This document shows, piece after piece, positions 24,886 through 37,484 of a stretch of DNA of 64,000 bases. Made by a program: the position numbers and the translations under genes. How positions within the stretch are numbered: the stretch's first letter is position 1; every line of letters begins with the position of its first letter. The notes under the pieces were generated by a model. That model searched no databases. It was not told the origin of the DNA and was given only the letters and a program-made list of their open reading frames with translations. Origin of the DNA: an uncultured Myxococcales bacterium (GTDB lineage: Bacteria > Myxococcota > Myxococcia > Myxococcales > Myxococcaceae); NCBI GenBank assembly GCA_937980205.1, contig CALJKW010000010.1, positions 310,001 to 374,000 of the forward strand. Direction: 5' to 3'.

Positions 24886-26589
24886 GTGCGCCCGGTGTTA
24901 CGTTTCTTCCCCTTGAAGAACGCACTCGTCGCGCTGCTGCTCGTCTTGCTTGCGGGTTGTTTTCGCACCCGCATCGAGCGTCGCGACGTGCCTGTCGACA
25001 CCGGCGTGCCGCTCACGCTCGGTGAAGAGGGCGGGACTGTCTTGTCGTGGGACTTCGGCGATGGCTCGCCGCCCGTCGTCGCGGCGCAGGTGAAGAAGGC
25101 GTTCGCGCGCGCCGGCCACTACACCATTCGCGCGAAGGACGGCGAGCGGCTCGTCTGGCAGATCGATCTCGACGCGATCCCCCGGCCCGTCACGCGCGCC
25201 ATTCCGGTCGACGCCGATTGGGCGGTGTTCACTCCGAGCGTGAAGGACGACTTCGTCGGGTCGCTCGACTTCTTCGAGGACGCGTTCGGCGCCAGCAACC
25301 TGCAGGGGCTCATCGACGGCTCCGTGCTCGCGCCGCTCGCGATCGACTCGACGGCCCTCGGCCGGCTCGTCGACCCGCTCGAGGGGCTGGGCGCCTTCAC
25401 GCTGCCCGACGCCGACGCCACCGTCGTGCTGCTCGGGGTGCTCGACGAGCAGGCGGTGCTCACCGAGCTCGGCCAGCGCGGCCACGCGATGGAGCTCGCC
25501 GAGGGCGCCATCGGCCTCGAGCTTCGCGACGGCTCGCGCGCGCTCGTGTTCGCCGATCGCGGCTACGTGTTCGCGGTCTTCCCCGCGACGGCCGAAGACG
25601 CCGCGAGCGCGATGCAGCACGTGCGCGCCGCCGATTCTCGCGGCCTCGAGCAGAGCGCCGCGCACCGGGCGCTGCCTTCGGAGCCCGGGCAGCTCGTCGT
25701 CCTCGGGGCTCCCAGGGACAAGCGCGAGCTGCCCATCGATGTGTTGTGGGCCACGCTGCAGGTGAAGGGCCGCGAGGCGCGCGTCACCGGAGAGCTCAAG
25801 TCGAACGACCCGCTCTGGCAGTCGCAGGGCCAGCGACCGGCGGCGCTGTTCGCCAAGGCGTGGGAGGGGCCCGTCGCGGCGGTGTCGCTGAAGCTCCCCA
25901 CCGGCCTCGTGCGCTCGGTGCTCGACAAGCGAAACCCCGAGCGCGAGGCGAGCCGGCAGCGGCTGCTGTCGCACGGCATCGACGTCGAGCGCATGGTGCG
26001 CGCGCTCACCGGCGACGTCGGAGGCCTCCTCTGGTTCGACGCCGAGGCGTTCCTGCGCAACCTCGTCGACGGCACCGAGCGCCCCGAGCCGCGCGGCGCG
26101 GCGCTCCTCGAGGTCGGGGTCAGCGACGGCTCGTCGTGGGAGCTCGCCGTCGGGCAGATGCTCGAGGTCTTTCTGCCCGTGCGGCCGCGCATGCAGCAGC
26201 GGCAGGAAGGCACCGTGTGGTCGAGCCGCGTCTTCGGCCAGGACGCCTCGCTCAGCGTCGGCGCGAAGGCGATGCGGCTCGAGCTCGGCTCGGGGCTGAA
26301 GAGGCGCACGCTCGTCGATCTGTCGTCGCAGCTCGCGCAGCGCTTCGACGGCGCGTTCTCCAAGGGCCACGCGTCCGTGCTGATCGACGTCGGCCGCCTG
26401 CGCGCGGAGCTCGAGACGCCGCGGATGATCGAAGGGCTCGACCCGGTGCGCGTGGTGACGGTGCAGGGGTTCGCGTCGGCGTTCCTCGACCGGCTGACTC
26501 CGTTGGATCACGTGCTGCTGGATCTCGCCCCGACGAAGGACGGGGGGCGCATTTCCGGCCGCATCGTGTTGCGCGAGAAGGTGCGGTGA
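24886..26589 (+). CDS. PKD-domain lipoprotein of unknown function
   Basis: This is a 567-residue lipoprotein with lipobox LLAGC (Cys25). Possible starts are GTG 24886, GTG 24895 and TTG 24913; all give a working signal, and none has a good ribosome-binding site because a repeat ends just upstream. Residues 40-90 contain a PKD-like motif (LSWDFGDGSPP). The rest is a two-part region without recognised domains, repeatedly showing LxxLV and EVFLPVRP-type segments. The stop shares its last base with the ATG of the MoaD-MoaE gene. No function can be assigned. Confidence 0.7.
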   Translation: MRPVLRFFPLKNALVALLLVLLAGCFRTRIERRDVPVDTGVPLTLGEEGGTVLSWDFGDGSPPVVAAQVKKAFARAGHYTIRAKDGERLVWQIDLDAIPRPVTRAIPVDADWAVFTPSVKDDFVGSLDFFEDAFGASNLQGLIDGSVLAPLAIDSTALGRLVDPLEGLGAFTLPDADATVVLLGVLDEQAVLTELGQRGHAMELAEGAIGLELRDGSRALVFADRGYVFAVFPATAEDAASAMQHVRAADSRGLEQSAAHRALPSEPGQLVVLGAPRDKRELPIDVLWATLQVKGREARVTGELKSNDPLWQSQGQRPAALFAKAWEGPVAAVSLKLPTGLVRSVLDKRNPEREASRQRLLSHGIDVERMVRALTGDVGGLLWFDAEAFLRNLVDGTERPEPRGAALLEVGVSDGSSWELAVGQMLEVFLPVRPRMQQRQEGTVWSSRVFGQDASLSVGAKAMRLELGSGLKRRTLVDLSSQLAQRFDGAFSKGHASVLIDVGRLRAELETPRMIEGLDPVRVVTVQGFASAFLDRLTPLDHVLLDLAPTKDGGRISGRIVLREKVR

Positions 26590-27245
26590 TGGTTCGCGTT
26601 CGATATTTCGCCGCCGCCCGCGAGCGGGCCGGCTGCAGCGACGAGACGGTGCCGGTGCCGACTCCGGCGACGGTCGAGGGGCTGCTCGCCGAGCTGGTGC
26701 GAAGGCACGCCGCGCTGGCGCCGGTGCTCAAGCACTGCCGCGTCGCGGTGAACCAGGAGTTCCGCACCGCCGCCGACGCGGTCAGCGCCGGTGACGAGGT
26801 GGCGCTGATTCCTCCGGTCGCCGGAGGCTCGGGCCTGTACGCGGTCGTCGATCGACCCCTCTCGCTGCAGGAGGTCGTCGAGGCCGTCAGCGGCCCCGGG
26901 CAGGGCGGAGTCGTCACCTTCAGCGGCGCCGTCCGCAACCAGACGCGCGGCCGCCGGGTGCTCAGGCTCGAGTACGAGGCCTACGGCGAGATGGCGGTGA
27001 AGAAGCTCGAGGAGCTGGGCGCCGCTGCCGCCCGCCAGTGGCCCGGCACCCGGGTCGCCATCGTCCATCGTGTGGGTGTGCTGGAGCCGGGAGAATTGGC
27101 AGTCGTCATCGCCGCTTCCGCGCCGCACCGCGCCGAGGCGTTCGCGGCCTGCTCGTTCGCCATCGAGCAGCTCAAGCTGGATGTCCCCATCTGGAAGAAA
27201 GAGATATACGAGGACGGTGACGTCTGGGTCGGCCTGGGACCCTGA
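26589..27245 (+). CDS. MoaD-MoaE fusion, molybdopterin synthase
   Basis: This 218-residue protein joins both subunits of molybdopterin synthase. Residues 1-81 are MoaD (VRVRYFAAARERAG to EVALIPPVAGG), ending in the Gly-Gly that normally carries the thiocarboxylate. Residues 84-218 are MoaE (VVTFSGAVRNQTRGR, YEAYGEMAVKK, HRVGVLEPGE, PIWKKEIYEDG). Because the Gly-Gly is internal, activation would need cleavage after it, as reported for mycobacterial MoaX. No other moa genes are in the window. The start overlaps the preceding stop. Confidence 0.9.
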   Translation: MVRVRYFAAARERAGCSDETVPVPTPATVEGLLAELVRRHAALAPVLKHCRVAVNQEFRTAADAVSAGDEVALIPPVAGGSGLYAVVDRPLSLQEVVEAVSGPGQGGVVTFSGAVRNQTRGRRVLRLEYEAYGEMAVKKLEELGAAAARQWPGTRVAIVHRVGVLEPGELAVVIAASAPHRAEAFAACSFAIEQLKLDVPIWKKEIYEDGDVWVGLGP

Positions 27246-27267
27246 TTTGGGGTATAGGGCCCGTCCC

Positions 27268-29334
27268 ATGAGACAGCCTCACTCGAGAAGCACCCAGCAT
27301 GCGCTGCTCGCCATCTACGCCTGTGCGAGCCTGTTCCTCGGAGCCTGCGGCTGTACCAACGGCAACGGCAACGACGGCGGCACGCTCGACGGCGGCGGCG
27401 ACGCGGGCCCGCTCACCTGCATGAGCACGGCCGACTGCGTCGCGGCCGGCATGGCCGATCTCGTCTGCGATCCGCAGGAGAAGATCTGCGTCCCGAGGTG
27501 CGGCACGAACGGCGACTGCACGTACGTGCCCGAGGGCGTCTGCGAGAAGGCCGACGGCACCTGCCGGCCGCGCTGCAACGGGCCGATGGGCGACTACTGC
27601 CCGACGATCGACGCCGGCATCGTGTGCAACGACGAGACGGGCGTGTGCGCGACGAAGTGCGTCCAGGACGATGACTGCAGCGCGATCATCTCGGGCAGCC
27701 GCTGCAACGAGGCGACCGGCAAGTGCACGAAGGAGGTGCACGGCTGCAACGTCGACACCGACTGCAACAGCTTCGTCGAGTTCGACGACTACTGCTTCAA
27801 CGGCGGCATCCAGTGCCGCTGCGTGATCGAGCCGAACGACGCCGGCCCCGGCATGTTCAACGGCGTCTGCCACCGCCGCAACCGGCCGTGCACCGAGTGC
27901 ACCACGAACGCGCAGTGCGGTGAGGCGCCGCAGTTCGTCCCGCAGGGCGCGTGCCTGACGATCGCCGGCGACTCGAGCGGGAAGAAGTACTGCCTGTACC
28001 AGCGGCAGGGCGCCGCCTGCGCCTGCGGCTATTTCCCCGACCCGGGTCATGGCTACTGCGCGCCGCAGATGGGGCGCACGTGCGCGGACCCCGGCTGCGC
28101 CGAGGACAAAGACTGCCCCGGCGGCAGCGTGTGCAACCGCAGCCGGTGCGCGTGTGAGCCGCGGTGCCGCTGGGACTTCGCGACGAAGCAGGTCGCGGCG
28201 CCGGGCTGCCCGCCGAACCAGACGTGCTGGGTCGACAACGAGAACCTCGACCCGAACTCGATCTACTACGGCTCGGGCCGCTGCCGTCCGCCGTGCCAGA
28301 GCGATATGGACTGCGCGTTCAACTCGGCGACCAACCCGAACGGCGGCACGAATCTGAAGTGCGCCGGTGAGCAGCTCTCGGGCGGCGGTCTGTCCGACAA
28401 GCGCTGCCGCGCGAACGGCGAGTGCATGGACAACCTCGAGTGCCCGGTGCAGCCCGACACGTCGATCTACTTCGGCTACTGCGACCGCGGCTCGTTCCAG
28501 TGCAAGCTCGACTGCCGCACCGGCAACGATCCGGTCACGCAGAAGCCGTACAACGACTGCCGCTCGCCGTACGGCTGCAAGGAGACGTCGCCGGGCGTGC
28601 GCGAGTGCATCCTCCGCACGTGCGTCGAGCAGGGCGGCGCGTCGATCGCCTGCAACACCGGCGAGTACTGCTGCGGTGAAGACAAGAACGGCGACGACGC
28701 CGGCGACCCGTGCCCGCCTGCGAGCGAGCGCGATCAGGCCGGCTGCTACAAGGCGCAGTCTCCGCCGTTCTGCACCTCGTGCCAGAGCAGCGACGACTGC
28801 ACGAACATCCAGATCCCGAGCTGGCAGAACAACTGCCCGCCCGGCATCAAGTCGCCGAGCTGCAGCCCGCACCCGATCCTCTGCTACCAGTTCCAGGAGC
28901 CGATGACGATGCGGCAGGTCGGCGTCTGCGCCCCGGCAACCCACAACGATTCACGCAAGGACAGCTTCGGCCGCGGCTTCGACAGCAAGGGCTGCCCGGC
29001 CGGCTTCTCGGCCTTCTACAACCGCATTCGCTTCGTGATGGGCGACGACTACTGCAACTCGGATGAACAGTGTCGCCAAGGTGGCGCTGACGCCGGCTAC
29101 TGCGGTGTCGACATGACCCAGACCCTGCGCGACGGCGGCCACCCCAGGGCCTGCTTGTGCACCGTCGGTGGCAGCGGCCAGTGCCCGAACCAGCCCGACG
29201 GCGGCGTGCTGGCGTTCTGCAAGTTCGGCAACCCGGGCGAGACGCAGGCGTGCATGCAGACGGTCTCGTGCCTGCCCTCGACTCAGTACGTGTTCCGCGA
29301 TGCAGGGCCGCCGTTCAACGGCTGCGGCCTGTAA
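27268..29334 (+). CDS. Large cysteine-rich lipoprotein
   Basis: This 688-residue exported lipoprotein has lipobox LFLGAC (Cys27) followed by an Asn/Gly/Asp linker. It then holds close to 80 cysteines, spaced in short units such as CxxxxDC and CNxxTGxC, reminiscent of repeats seen in myxobacterial surface proteins. There is no recognised enzyme motif. The many disulfides suggest a rigid extracellular or periplasmic stalk. It begins 22 bases after the MoaD-MoaE gene. Similar Cys-rich, Asp/Gly-rich style recurs in the small protein at 55.5 kb. Confidence 0.75.
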   Translation: MRQPHSRSTQHALLAIYACASLFLGACGCTNGNGNDGGTLDGGGDAGPLTCMSTADCVAAGMADLVCDPQEKICVPRCGTNGDCTYVPEGVCEKADGTCRPRCNGPMGDYCPTIDAGIVCNDETGVCATKCVQDDDCSAIISGSRCNEATGKCTKEVHGCNVDTDCNSFVEFDDYCFNGGIQCRCVIEPNDAGPGMFNGVCHRRNRPCTECTTNAQCGEAPQFVPQGACLTIAGDSSGKKYCLYQRQGAACACGYFPDPGHGYCAPQMGRTCADPGCAEDKDCPGGSVCNRSRCACEPRCRWDFATKQVAAPGCPPNQTCWVDNENLDPNSIYYGSGRCRPPCQSDMDCAFNSATNPNGGTNLKCAGEQLSGGGLSDKRCRANGECMDNLECPVQPDTSIYFGYCDRGSFQCKLDCRTGNDPVTQKPYNDCRSPYGCKETSPGVRECILRTCVEQGGASIACNTGEYCCGEDKNGDDAGDPCPPASERDQAGCYKAQSPPFCTSCQSSDDCTNIQIPSWQNNCPPGIKSPSCSPHPILCYQFQEPMTMRQVGVCAPATHNDSRKDSFGRGFDSKGCPAGFSAFYNRIRFVMGDDYCNSDEQCRQGGADAGYCGVDMTQTLRDGGHPRACLCTVGGSGQCPNQPDGGVLAFCKFGNPGETQACMQTVSCLPSTQYVFRDAGPPFNGCGL

Positions 29335-29508
29335 GAGGTCGGCGTTCGAGCTCGGCGCTGTCGTGGGAGTCCGTCCGGGCGCCCACCACAGCCGAGCGCG
29401 TCCACGAGCGCGAGCGTGTGGGGACCGGCTGAGCCGTTTCAGCCCGTTCGTGGGTCAGCAGAAATTGTGCTCGACTGCCTCCTGTTGAGCATCACGGGAG
29501 TGTCGAGC

Positions 29509-30291
29509 ATGCGCGCCGTCGTTCTTCTGCTGTGTGTCGTCGCAACCGCGTCGTGGGCTGCCGACCGCGAGCTCGCGATGCGGGAGGGCGAGAAGAGGTC
29601 GTTCAAGCTGCCCGGCGTCACGCAGGTCGCCATCGACGACGCCTCCGTGGTCGAGGGTGTGGCCAAGAACGATCAGCTCAACGTCACCGCGCGGCGCCCA
29701 GGCCACGCCCGCATCCTCGTGCTGCTCAAGAGCGAGCAGTGGGTGACGTTCCGCGTGAAGGTGCTGGCCTCCGACTTCGCGGAAGGCCCCGTGCCCGAGG
29801 CGCTGCCCGCGGAGGGCGAGCCGCTGCGCCTGCGCGTCGGAGAGGCTCGCGCCTTCGAGACCCCAGGCATTCAGAAGATGCCCGCCGCCGGCGCCCAGAC
29901 CTTCGAGACGAGGGTGAACGGCAAGGTGCTCGAGCTGCGCGGCGTCGCGGCGGGCCGCGCCGTGCTGGACCTCACGCTCGCCGGCGGCAAGCGGCTGCAG
30001 GTGCCGGTGGTCGTCGAGGGCGAGCGCACCGTGCTCAACGAGAAGCGCGCGAACGCGACCAACGCCGACCGGCTGGAGATCCCCGTCAGCGGCGAGCTGT
30101 TGCTCAAGGCGCCGGACGTCGAGGCGGTGCAGGTCGACGACGACGAGGTCGCCGAGGTCCGCATCGTCGGAGACGGCCGCGTCGTCGTGCGCGGGCTGCA
30201 GGAAGGCGAGACGGTCGTGAACGTGCGCCGGGGCGGGAAGGTGTTCTCGCACCCGGTGTACGTCAGCGCGCTGCCGGGTTCGGATTACTGA
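29509..30291 (+). CDS. Exported protein with pilus/secretin N-terminal-type domains
   Basis: The ATG at 29509 (GGGAG box upstream) gives 260 residues with signal peptide MRAVVLLLCVVATASWA. Residues about 20-85 (LAMREGEKRSFKLPGVTQVA, VTARRPGHARILVLL) match the pattern of the small beta domain at the N-terminus of CpaC/T2SS secretins. A second copy appears near the C-terminus (LLLKAPDVEAVQVDD, GLQEGETVVNVR). No secretin channel domain follows, so it may be a periplasmic accessory. It overlaps the convergent EamA gene by seven bases. About 170 bases upstream hold no gene. Confidence 0.65.
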   Translation: MRAVVLLLCVVATASWAADRELAMREGEKRSFKLPGVTQVAIDDASVVEGVAKNDQLNVTARRPGHARILVLLKSEQWVTFRVKVLASDFAEGPVPEALPAEGEPLRLRVGEARAFETPGIQKMPAAGAQTFETRVNGKVLELRGVAAGRAVLDLTLAGGKRLQVPVVVEGERTVLNEKRANATNADRLEIPVSGELLLKAPDVEAVQVDDDEVAEVRIVGDGRVVVRGLQEGETVVNVRRGGKVFSHPVYVSALPGSDY

Positions 30292-31142
30292 GGCGGCGGC
30301 CTCGCTTCGCTCGTCGCGGCGGTGCCTACTCCCAACAAGACGATGACCGCCCCGATCACGCGCGGCGCGTCGGGCACCTCGTCGAGGATCGGGATCGCGA
30401 GCAGCGTCGAGAAGATCGGCTCTCCCAGGATGGCGATGGCCACGAGCGCGGCCGACACGTGCTCGAGCGCCCAGTTCAGCAGCGAGTGCCCGATGAGCTG
30501 CGGAACCACCGCGAGCAGCCCGAGGTACAGCCACTGCTTCGGCGTCAGCTCGGTGACGTTCGCGCCGCTGCCGACCGCTGCCACCATCAAGCACACCGCG
30601 GCGACCGGGTAGACGACGCCGACGTACGGGGTGACGCCGAGCGTCCTGCGCACCTTCTTGCCGATGCTGAGGTACGTGGCCGCGCAGAGGGCTCCCGCGA
30701 GGGCGAGCAGATCTCCGAACAGGGCCTTCGGCGAGACCGCGAAGTCGGTGCCGGCGATGACGATGGTGCCCGCCATCGCGATCAGCATGCCGATGACGGT
30801 TCGCCGCGGCGGCCGCTCGATGACGGAGACCCAGATCGGCGTCGTCGTCACCAGCGCCACGCTGCTCGCGACGCTGGTGTAGTCGAGCGAGCTCACCCAG
30901 GTGCCGAAGTGGAAGGCGAGGGCGACTCCGCTGAGCGCGGTCAGCCCCAGGCCTCGCGAGCCGAGCGCGGCGAGCTCGCGGCGGTGACGGATCGCGACCC
31001 ACGCCGCGAGCGGAACGGCGGCGAGGGTGAGCCGCCACGCCGCGGTGGTGAGGGCGGGCGCCTTCGCGAGGCGGATGAAGATGGCCGCCCAGGAGACCGC
31101 GAGGACGCCCAAGAGGAGACCGGCCCCTACGCGCGGACGCAT
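30285..31142 (-). CDS. EamA/DMT-family transporter
   Basis: This 285-residue protein has ten predicted membrane helices in two repeats of five. EamA-type features include AGLLLGVLAVSWAAIFIRLA near the start, LSGVALAFHFGTWVSSL in the first repeat and GEPIFSTLLAIPIL in the second. The substrate is unknown (metabolite export is typical). The stop is convergent with, and overlaps, the preceding plus-strand gene. A short GC hairpin separates it from glpD upstream. Confidence 0.88.
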   Translation of the reverse strand: MRPRVGAGLLLGVLAVSWAAIFIRLAKAPALTTAAWRLTLAAVPLAAWVAIRHRRELAALGSRGLGLTALSGVALAFHFGTWVSSLDYTSVASSVALVTTTPIWVSVIERPPRRTVIGMLIAMAGTIVIAGTDFAVSPKALFGDLLALAGALCAATYLSIGKKVRRTLGVTPYVGVVYPVAAVCLMVAAVGSGANVTELTPKQWLYLGLLAVVPQLIGHSLLNWALEHVSAALVAIAILGEPIFSTLLAIPILDEVPDAPRVIGAVIVLLGVGTAATSEARPPPQ

Positions 31143-31151
31143 GGCCCCTCA

Positions 31152-31176
31152 CCCTCTCCCCTACGAGGGGAGAGGG
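31152..31176. repeat. CCCTCTCCCCT inverted repeat
   Basis: CCCTCTCCCCT and AGGGGAGAGGG form an 11-bp perfect stem around ACG between glpD and the transporter gene. The same GAGGGGAGAGGGGG motif occurs at about 47856. Sequences of this kind (CCTCACCC...CTCTCCCC) are common dispersed repeats in proteobacteria. It may also act as a terminator for glpD. Confidence 0.6.
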
Positions 31177-31179
31177 GAC

Positions 31180-32850
<1,671 letters not shown>

Positions 32851-33280
32851 TGAGGATGGTGCCGTGGTCGAAGCAGAGCGGGCTGGGCAGCGCGTCGAGC
32901 GTGAACGCGCGCGCCTCGGCGGCGTCGTCCGAGCCCTGAGGCTCGCCTTCGGCCCAGCCGATGTAGACGGTCGAGAGCGTGTGCTTGCGCGGATCGCGCG
33001 CGGGGTCGGAGTAGGTGAAGAACTGCTCGGAGAGGTCGACCTCGAGGCCGGTCTCTTCCTTCACCTCGCGCACGCAGGCGGCGTGCAGCGTCTCTCCCTC
33101 GTCGACGAAGCCGCCGGGCAGCGCCCAGCCTTCGGGCGGGTTCTTGCGGCGGATCAGCACGATGCGATCTCGCGGCAGCTCGACGATGCAGTCGACGGTG
33201 GGGATGGGGTTCTTGAAGGACGGCATCGGCTCGAGCGCTTCGTACCTCAAGCGCCTTTGCCGTTCCATTGCGGGAAGCGT

Positions 33281-33957
33281 ATGAGCGCCTGCATGGCATT
33301 CACCGGGTTTTCACGCGAGGGAGACCGGTTCTTCGGCCAGCTCGCGACGCTGCAGGACCGCGAGTGGTTCAAGCAGCACAAGGCCGAATACGTGGAGCTC
33401 TGGGAGGCGCCGATGAAGGCGCTGTTCGAGGAGCTCGCGCCCAGGGTGGCGAAGCAGTACGCCGGCTGGAAGCTCGACCCGCCGAAGCACTTCCGCATCT
33501 ATCGCGACGTGCGCTTCTCGAAGGACAAGGCGCCCTTCAAGACGAACATCGCGGCGACGATTCACCTCTCCGGCGGGGAAGAGGCGCCCACCGCGATCTA
33601 CGCGCACTTCGGGGTCGAGGACGTGGTCGGTGCGGGACACTGGATGATGTCGCCCGAGCGGCTCAAGCGGTACCGGCAGCTGATCGTCGACGAGAAGACC
33701 GGCCGCGAGCTGCAGAAGCGCGTCGACGGGCTCGAGAAGAAGGGTTTCCAGATCGAAGCGATGGAGAGCCTGAAGCGTGTTCCCGTCGGGTTCGATCCTG
33801 CCCACCCGCGCGCGACGCTGCTGAAGCACAAGGGGCTGGGCATTACGTTCCCGAAGATTCCGGCGGGGTTGCGCAACTCGCCGAAGCTGTCGAAGTGGAT
33901 GGTGGAGCAGTCGGCGGTGGTGGCTCCGCTGGTGAAGTGGCTCGAGGAGAGGCTCGC

Positions 33958-33961
<4 letters not shown>
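33281..33961 (+). CDS. DUF2461 family protein (TIGR02453)
   Basis: This 226-residue protein begins MSACMAFTGFSREGDRFFGQ and contains PPKHFRIYRDVRFSKDKAPFK, the signature of the DUF2461/TIGR02453 family, followed by GAGHWMMSPERLKRYR and a C-terminal helical part. The function is unknown in all organisms I know of. The start at 33281 has a GGGAAG box; the ATG at 33293 is an alternative. The stop overlaps the acs start by four bases. Confidence 0.85.
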
Positions 33962-35895
<1,934 letters not shown>

Positions 35896-35905
35896 GGCTC
35901 GGGAA

Positions 35906-36000
35906 AGCCGGGGCACGTCGAACGTGGAGCTGTACGTGAACGACTCGACTCGCCCGTGTGCCGGCACCGGCACGTTCCCGCGCACCGGCACAGGCATGGC
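35906..36000. repeat. AGCCGGG element, divergent copy
   Basis: Eleven bases after the acs stop the DNA reads AGCCGGGGCACGTCGAACG, then GTGAACGACTCGAC (35937-35950), identical to 14481-14494, and then CCGGCACCGGCACG-type periodic sequence. The downstream GGGCCCGGG of the other copies is changed to TCGCCCGTG. It lies upstream of, and can be read in frame with, the amidohydrolase gene. Confidence 0.7.
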
Positions 36001-36046
36001 GACCGACGACATCGCCTGCTGTTTGCCCCAGACCTCCTTTGCGCTC

Positions 36047-36913
36047 ATGCCCGCGCCCGCCCTCGACGACGAAGAGGGCGCCCGGCTGCCCGAGGCCCTG
36101 CCTCCCGTCGTCGACGCGCACGTGCACCTCTTCCCCGACAAGGTCTTCGCGGCGATCTGGCGCTGGTTCGACACCTACGGCTGGCCCATTCGCCACAAGC
36201 TGCTCGCTCCCGAGGTCGTGCGCTTTCAGCTCGAGCGCGGCGTCTTTCGCATCGTCGCGCTGCTCTACGCGCACAAGCCCGGCCTCGCCCGCGGCATGAA
36301 CCAGTTCATGGCTTCGGTGTGCGCCGCCGAGCCGCGCGTCATCGGCCTCGGCACGGTCTTCCCCGGCGAGCCCGGTGCCGCCGACATCGTGCGCGAGGCG
36401 TTCGCGCTCGGGCTGCGCGGCATCAAGCTGCACTGCCACGTGCAGGCGTTCGCCCCCGACGACCCGCGCCTGCACGAGATCTACGCCGCGTGCGCCGAGG
36501 CAGGCCGCCCGCTCATCATGCACGCCGGCCGCGAGCCGAAGAGCCCCGCGTACCCCGTCGACGTCTACAAGCTCTGTGCCGCCGAGCGCGTCGACCGCGT
36601 GCTGAGGGATCATCCGAAGCTCGAGCTGTGCATCCCGCACCTCGGCGCCGACGAGTTCGACGCCTACGCCACGCTGCTCGAGCGCCACGACCACCTCTGG
36701 CTCGACACCACGATGATGTGCGCCGCCTATTTTCCGCTCGAGATTCCCCGCCGCGTCCTCGACGTGCGGCCCGAGCGCATCCTCTACGGCACCGACTTCC
36801 CGAACCTGCCCTACGCGTGGGATCGCGAGCTCAAGCAGCTCTGCGCGTTGAAGCTGCCGGAAGCTCGCCTCGCCGGCCTGCTCGGGCAGAATGCGCTCGC
36901 GCTCTATGGTTAG
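36047..36913 (+). CDS. Amidohydrolase-2 family protein
   Basis: From ATG 36047 this is a 288-residue TIM-barrel metal hydrolase: DAHVHLFPDKVF near the start, GIKLHCHVQ, IMHAGREPK, CIPHLGADEF and the C-terminal ILYGTDFPNLPY with the last metal-binding Asp. It has no signal peptide. In-frame ATGs at 35924 and 35996 would add translated repeat DNA, so the later start is preferred. The stop overlaps the next gene. The substrate is unknown. It differs from the lipoprotein amidohydrolase at 18.47 kb, although both are class-2 type. Confidence 0.8.
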   Translation: MPAPALDDEEGARLPEALPPVVDAHVHLFPDKVFAAIWRWFDTYGWPIRHKLLAPEVVRFQLERGVFRIVALLYAHKPGLARGMNQFMASVCAAEPRVIGLGTVFPGEPGAADIVREAFALGLRGIKLHCHVQAFAPDDPRLHEIYAACAEAGRPLIMHAGREPKSPAYPVDVYKLCAAERVDRVLRDHPKLELCIPHLGADEFDAYATLLERHDHLWLDTTMMCAAYFPLEIPRRVLDVRPERILYGTDFPNLPYAWDRELKQLCALKLPEARLAGLLGQNALALYG

Positions 36914-37439
36914 CCTGCTCGTCGCGACGCTGCTCACCGCGGACCCGATTCACGGCGGCGCGGCGTTCACCCTCGGCGTCGGCGTGCCGTTCCGGTCGAC
37001 GAACGCGGGCGTGCAGCTGGGGCTCAAAGGCTTCGGCGAGTACGAGGTGCGGCCGAAGCTCGGCGTCGGCCTCGTGCTCCCCGTATCCATCGGCTTCTAC
37101 ACCCAGGACACCGGGCTGGGCTCGACCGCGACGGTCATCGTCGTCGACCTCATGCCCGGCGCGCGCGCGAGCTACCAGGTGCTCGACTGGATCCGCGCGG
37201 TCGCCGAATTCGGGGTCGGGCCGAGCATCCACAACTTCAAGGCCGTCTTCTTCAACGTGACCACGCTCGAGCAGTCGCGCACCGACTTCGGCATGCGCGG
37301 AGCGCTCTCCGTCGAGCTCGCGCCGCCCTCGCTCGACGGCCTCATGTTCCTCGTCGAGCCGGTCTTGATTCAGGGCCGGTTCGCGGCGTCGAACTTCCCC
37401 GAGTACCGGTTCTCGGTCGGCGTCGGCTACCGGCGCTAA
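36906..37439 (+). CDS. Small outer-membrane barrel-like protein
   Basis: This 177-residue protein has a short signal peptide (MVSLLVATLLTADPIHG), then alternating strands (FTLGVGVPFRS, VGLVLPVSIGFYTQ, VAEFGVGPSIHNF) and an aromatic end (YRFSVGVGYRR). This is the style of a small beta-barrel. It overlaps the amidohydrolase gene by eight bases. No family is recognised. Confidence 0.6.
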   Translation: MVSLLVATLLTADPIHGGAAFTLGVGVPFRSTNAGVQLGLKGFGEYEVRPKLGVGLVLPVSIGFYTQDTGLGSTATVIVVDLMPGARASYQVLDWIRAVAEFGVGPSIHNFKAVFFNVTTLEQSRTDFGMRGALSVELAPPSLDGLMFLVEPVLIQGRFAASNFPEYRFSVGVGYRR

Positions 37440-37484
37440 GTTGTTGCGCCGGTCGGGGGAACGCGGCAAGACGCGCGTTACGCC

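Noticed and set aside
29335..29508. A gene between the Cys-rich lipoprotein and the secretin-N-type protein
   Set aside because: The frames here are short and unlike coding sequence; only an imperfect inverted repeat (about 29350-29395) is seen.
35924..36046. Earlier starts of the second amidohydrolase
   Set aside because: These codons lie in or just after the AGCCGGG repeat and give non-conserved Thr/Gly/Pro residues; ATG 36047 is nearer the conserved DAHVHLF motif.
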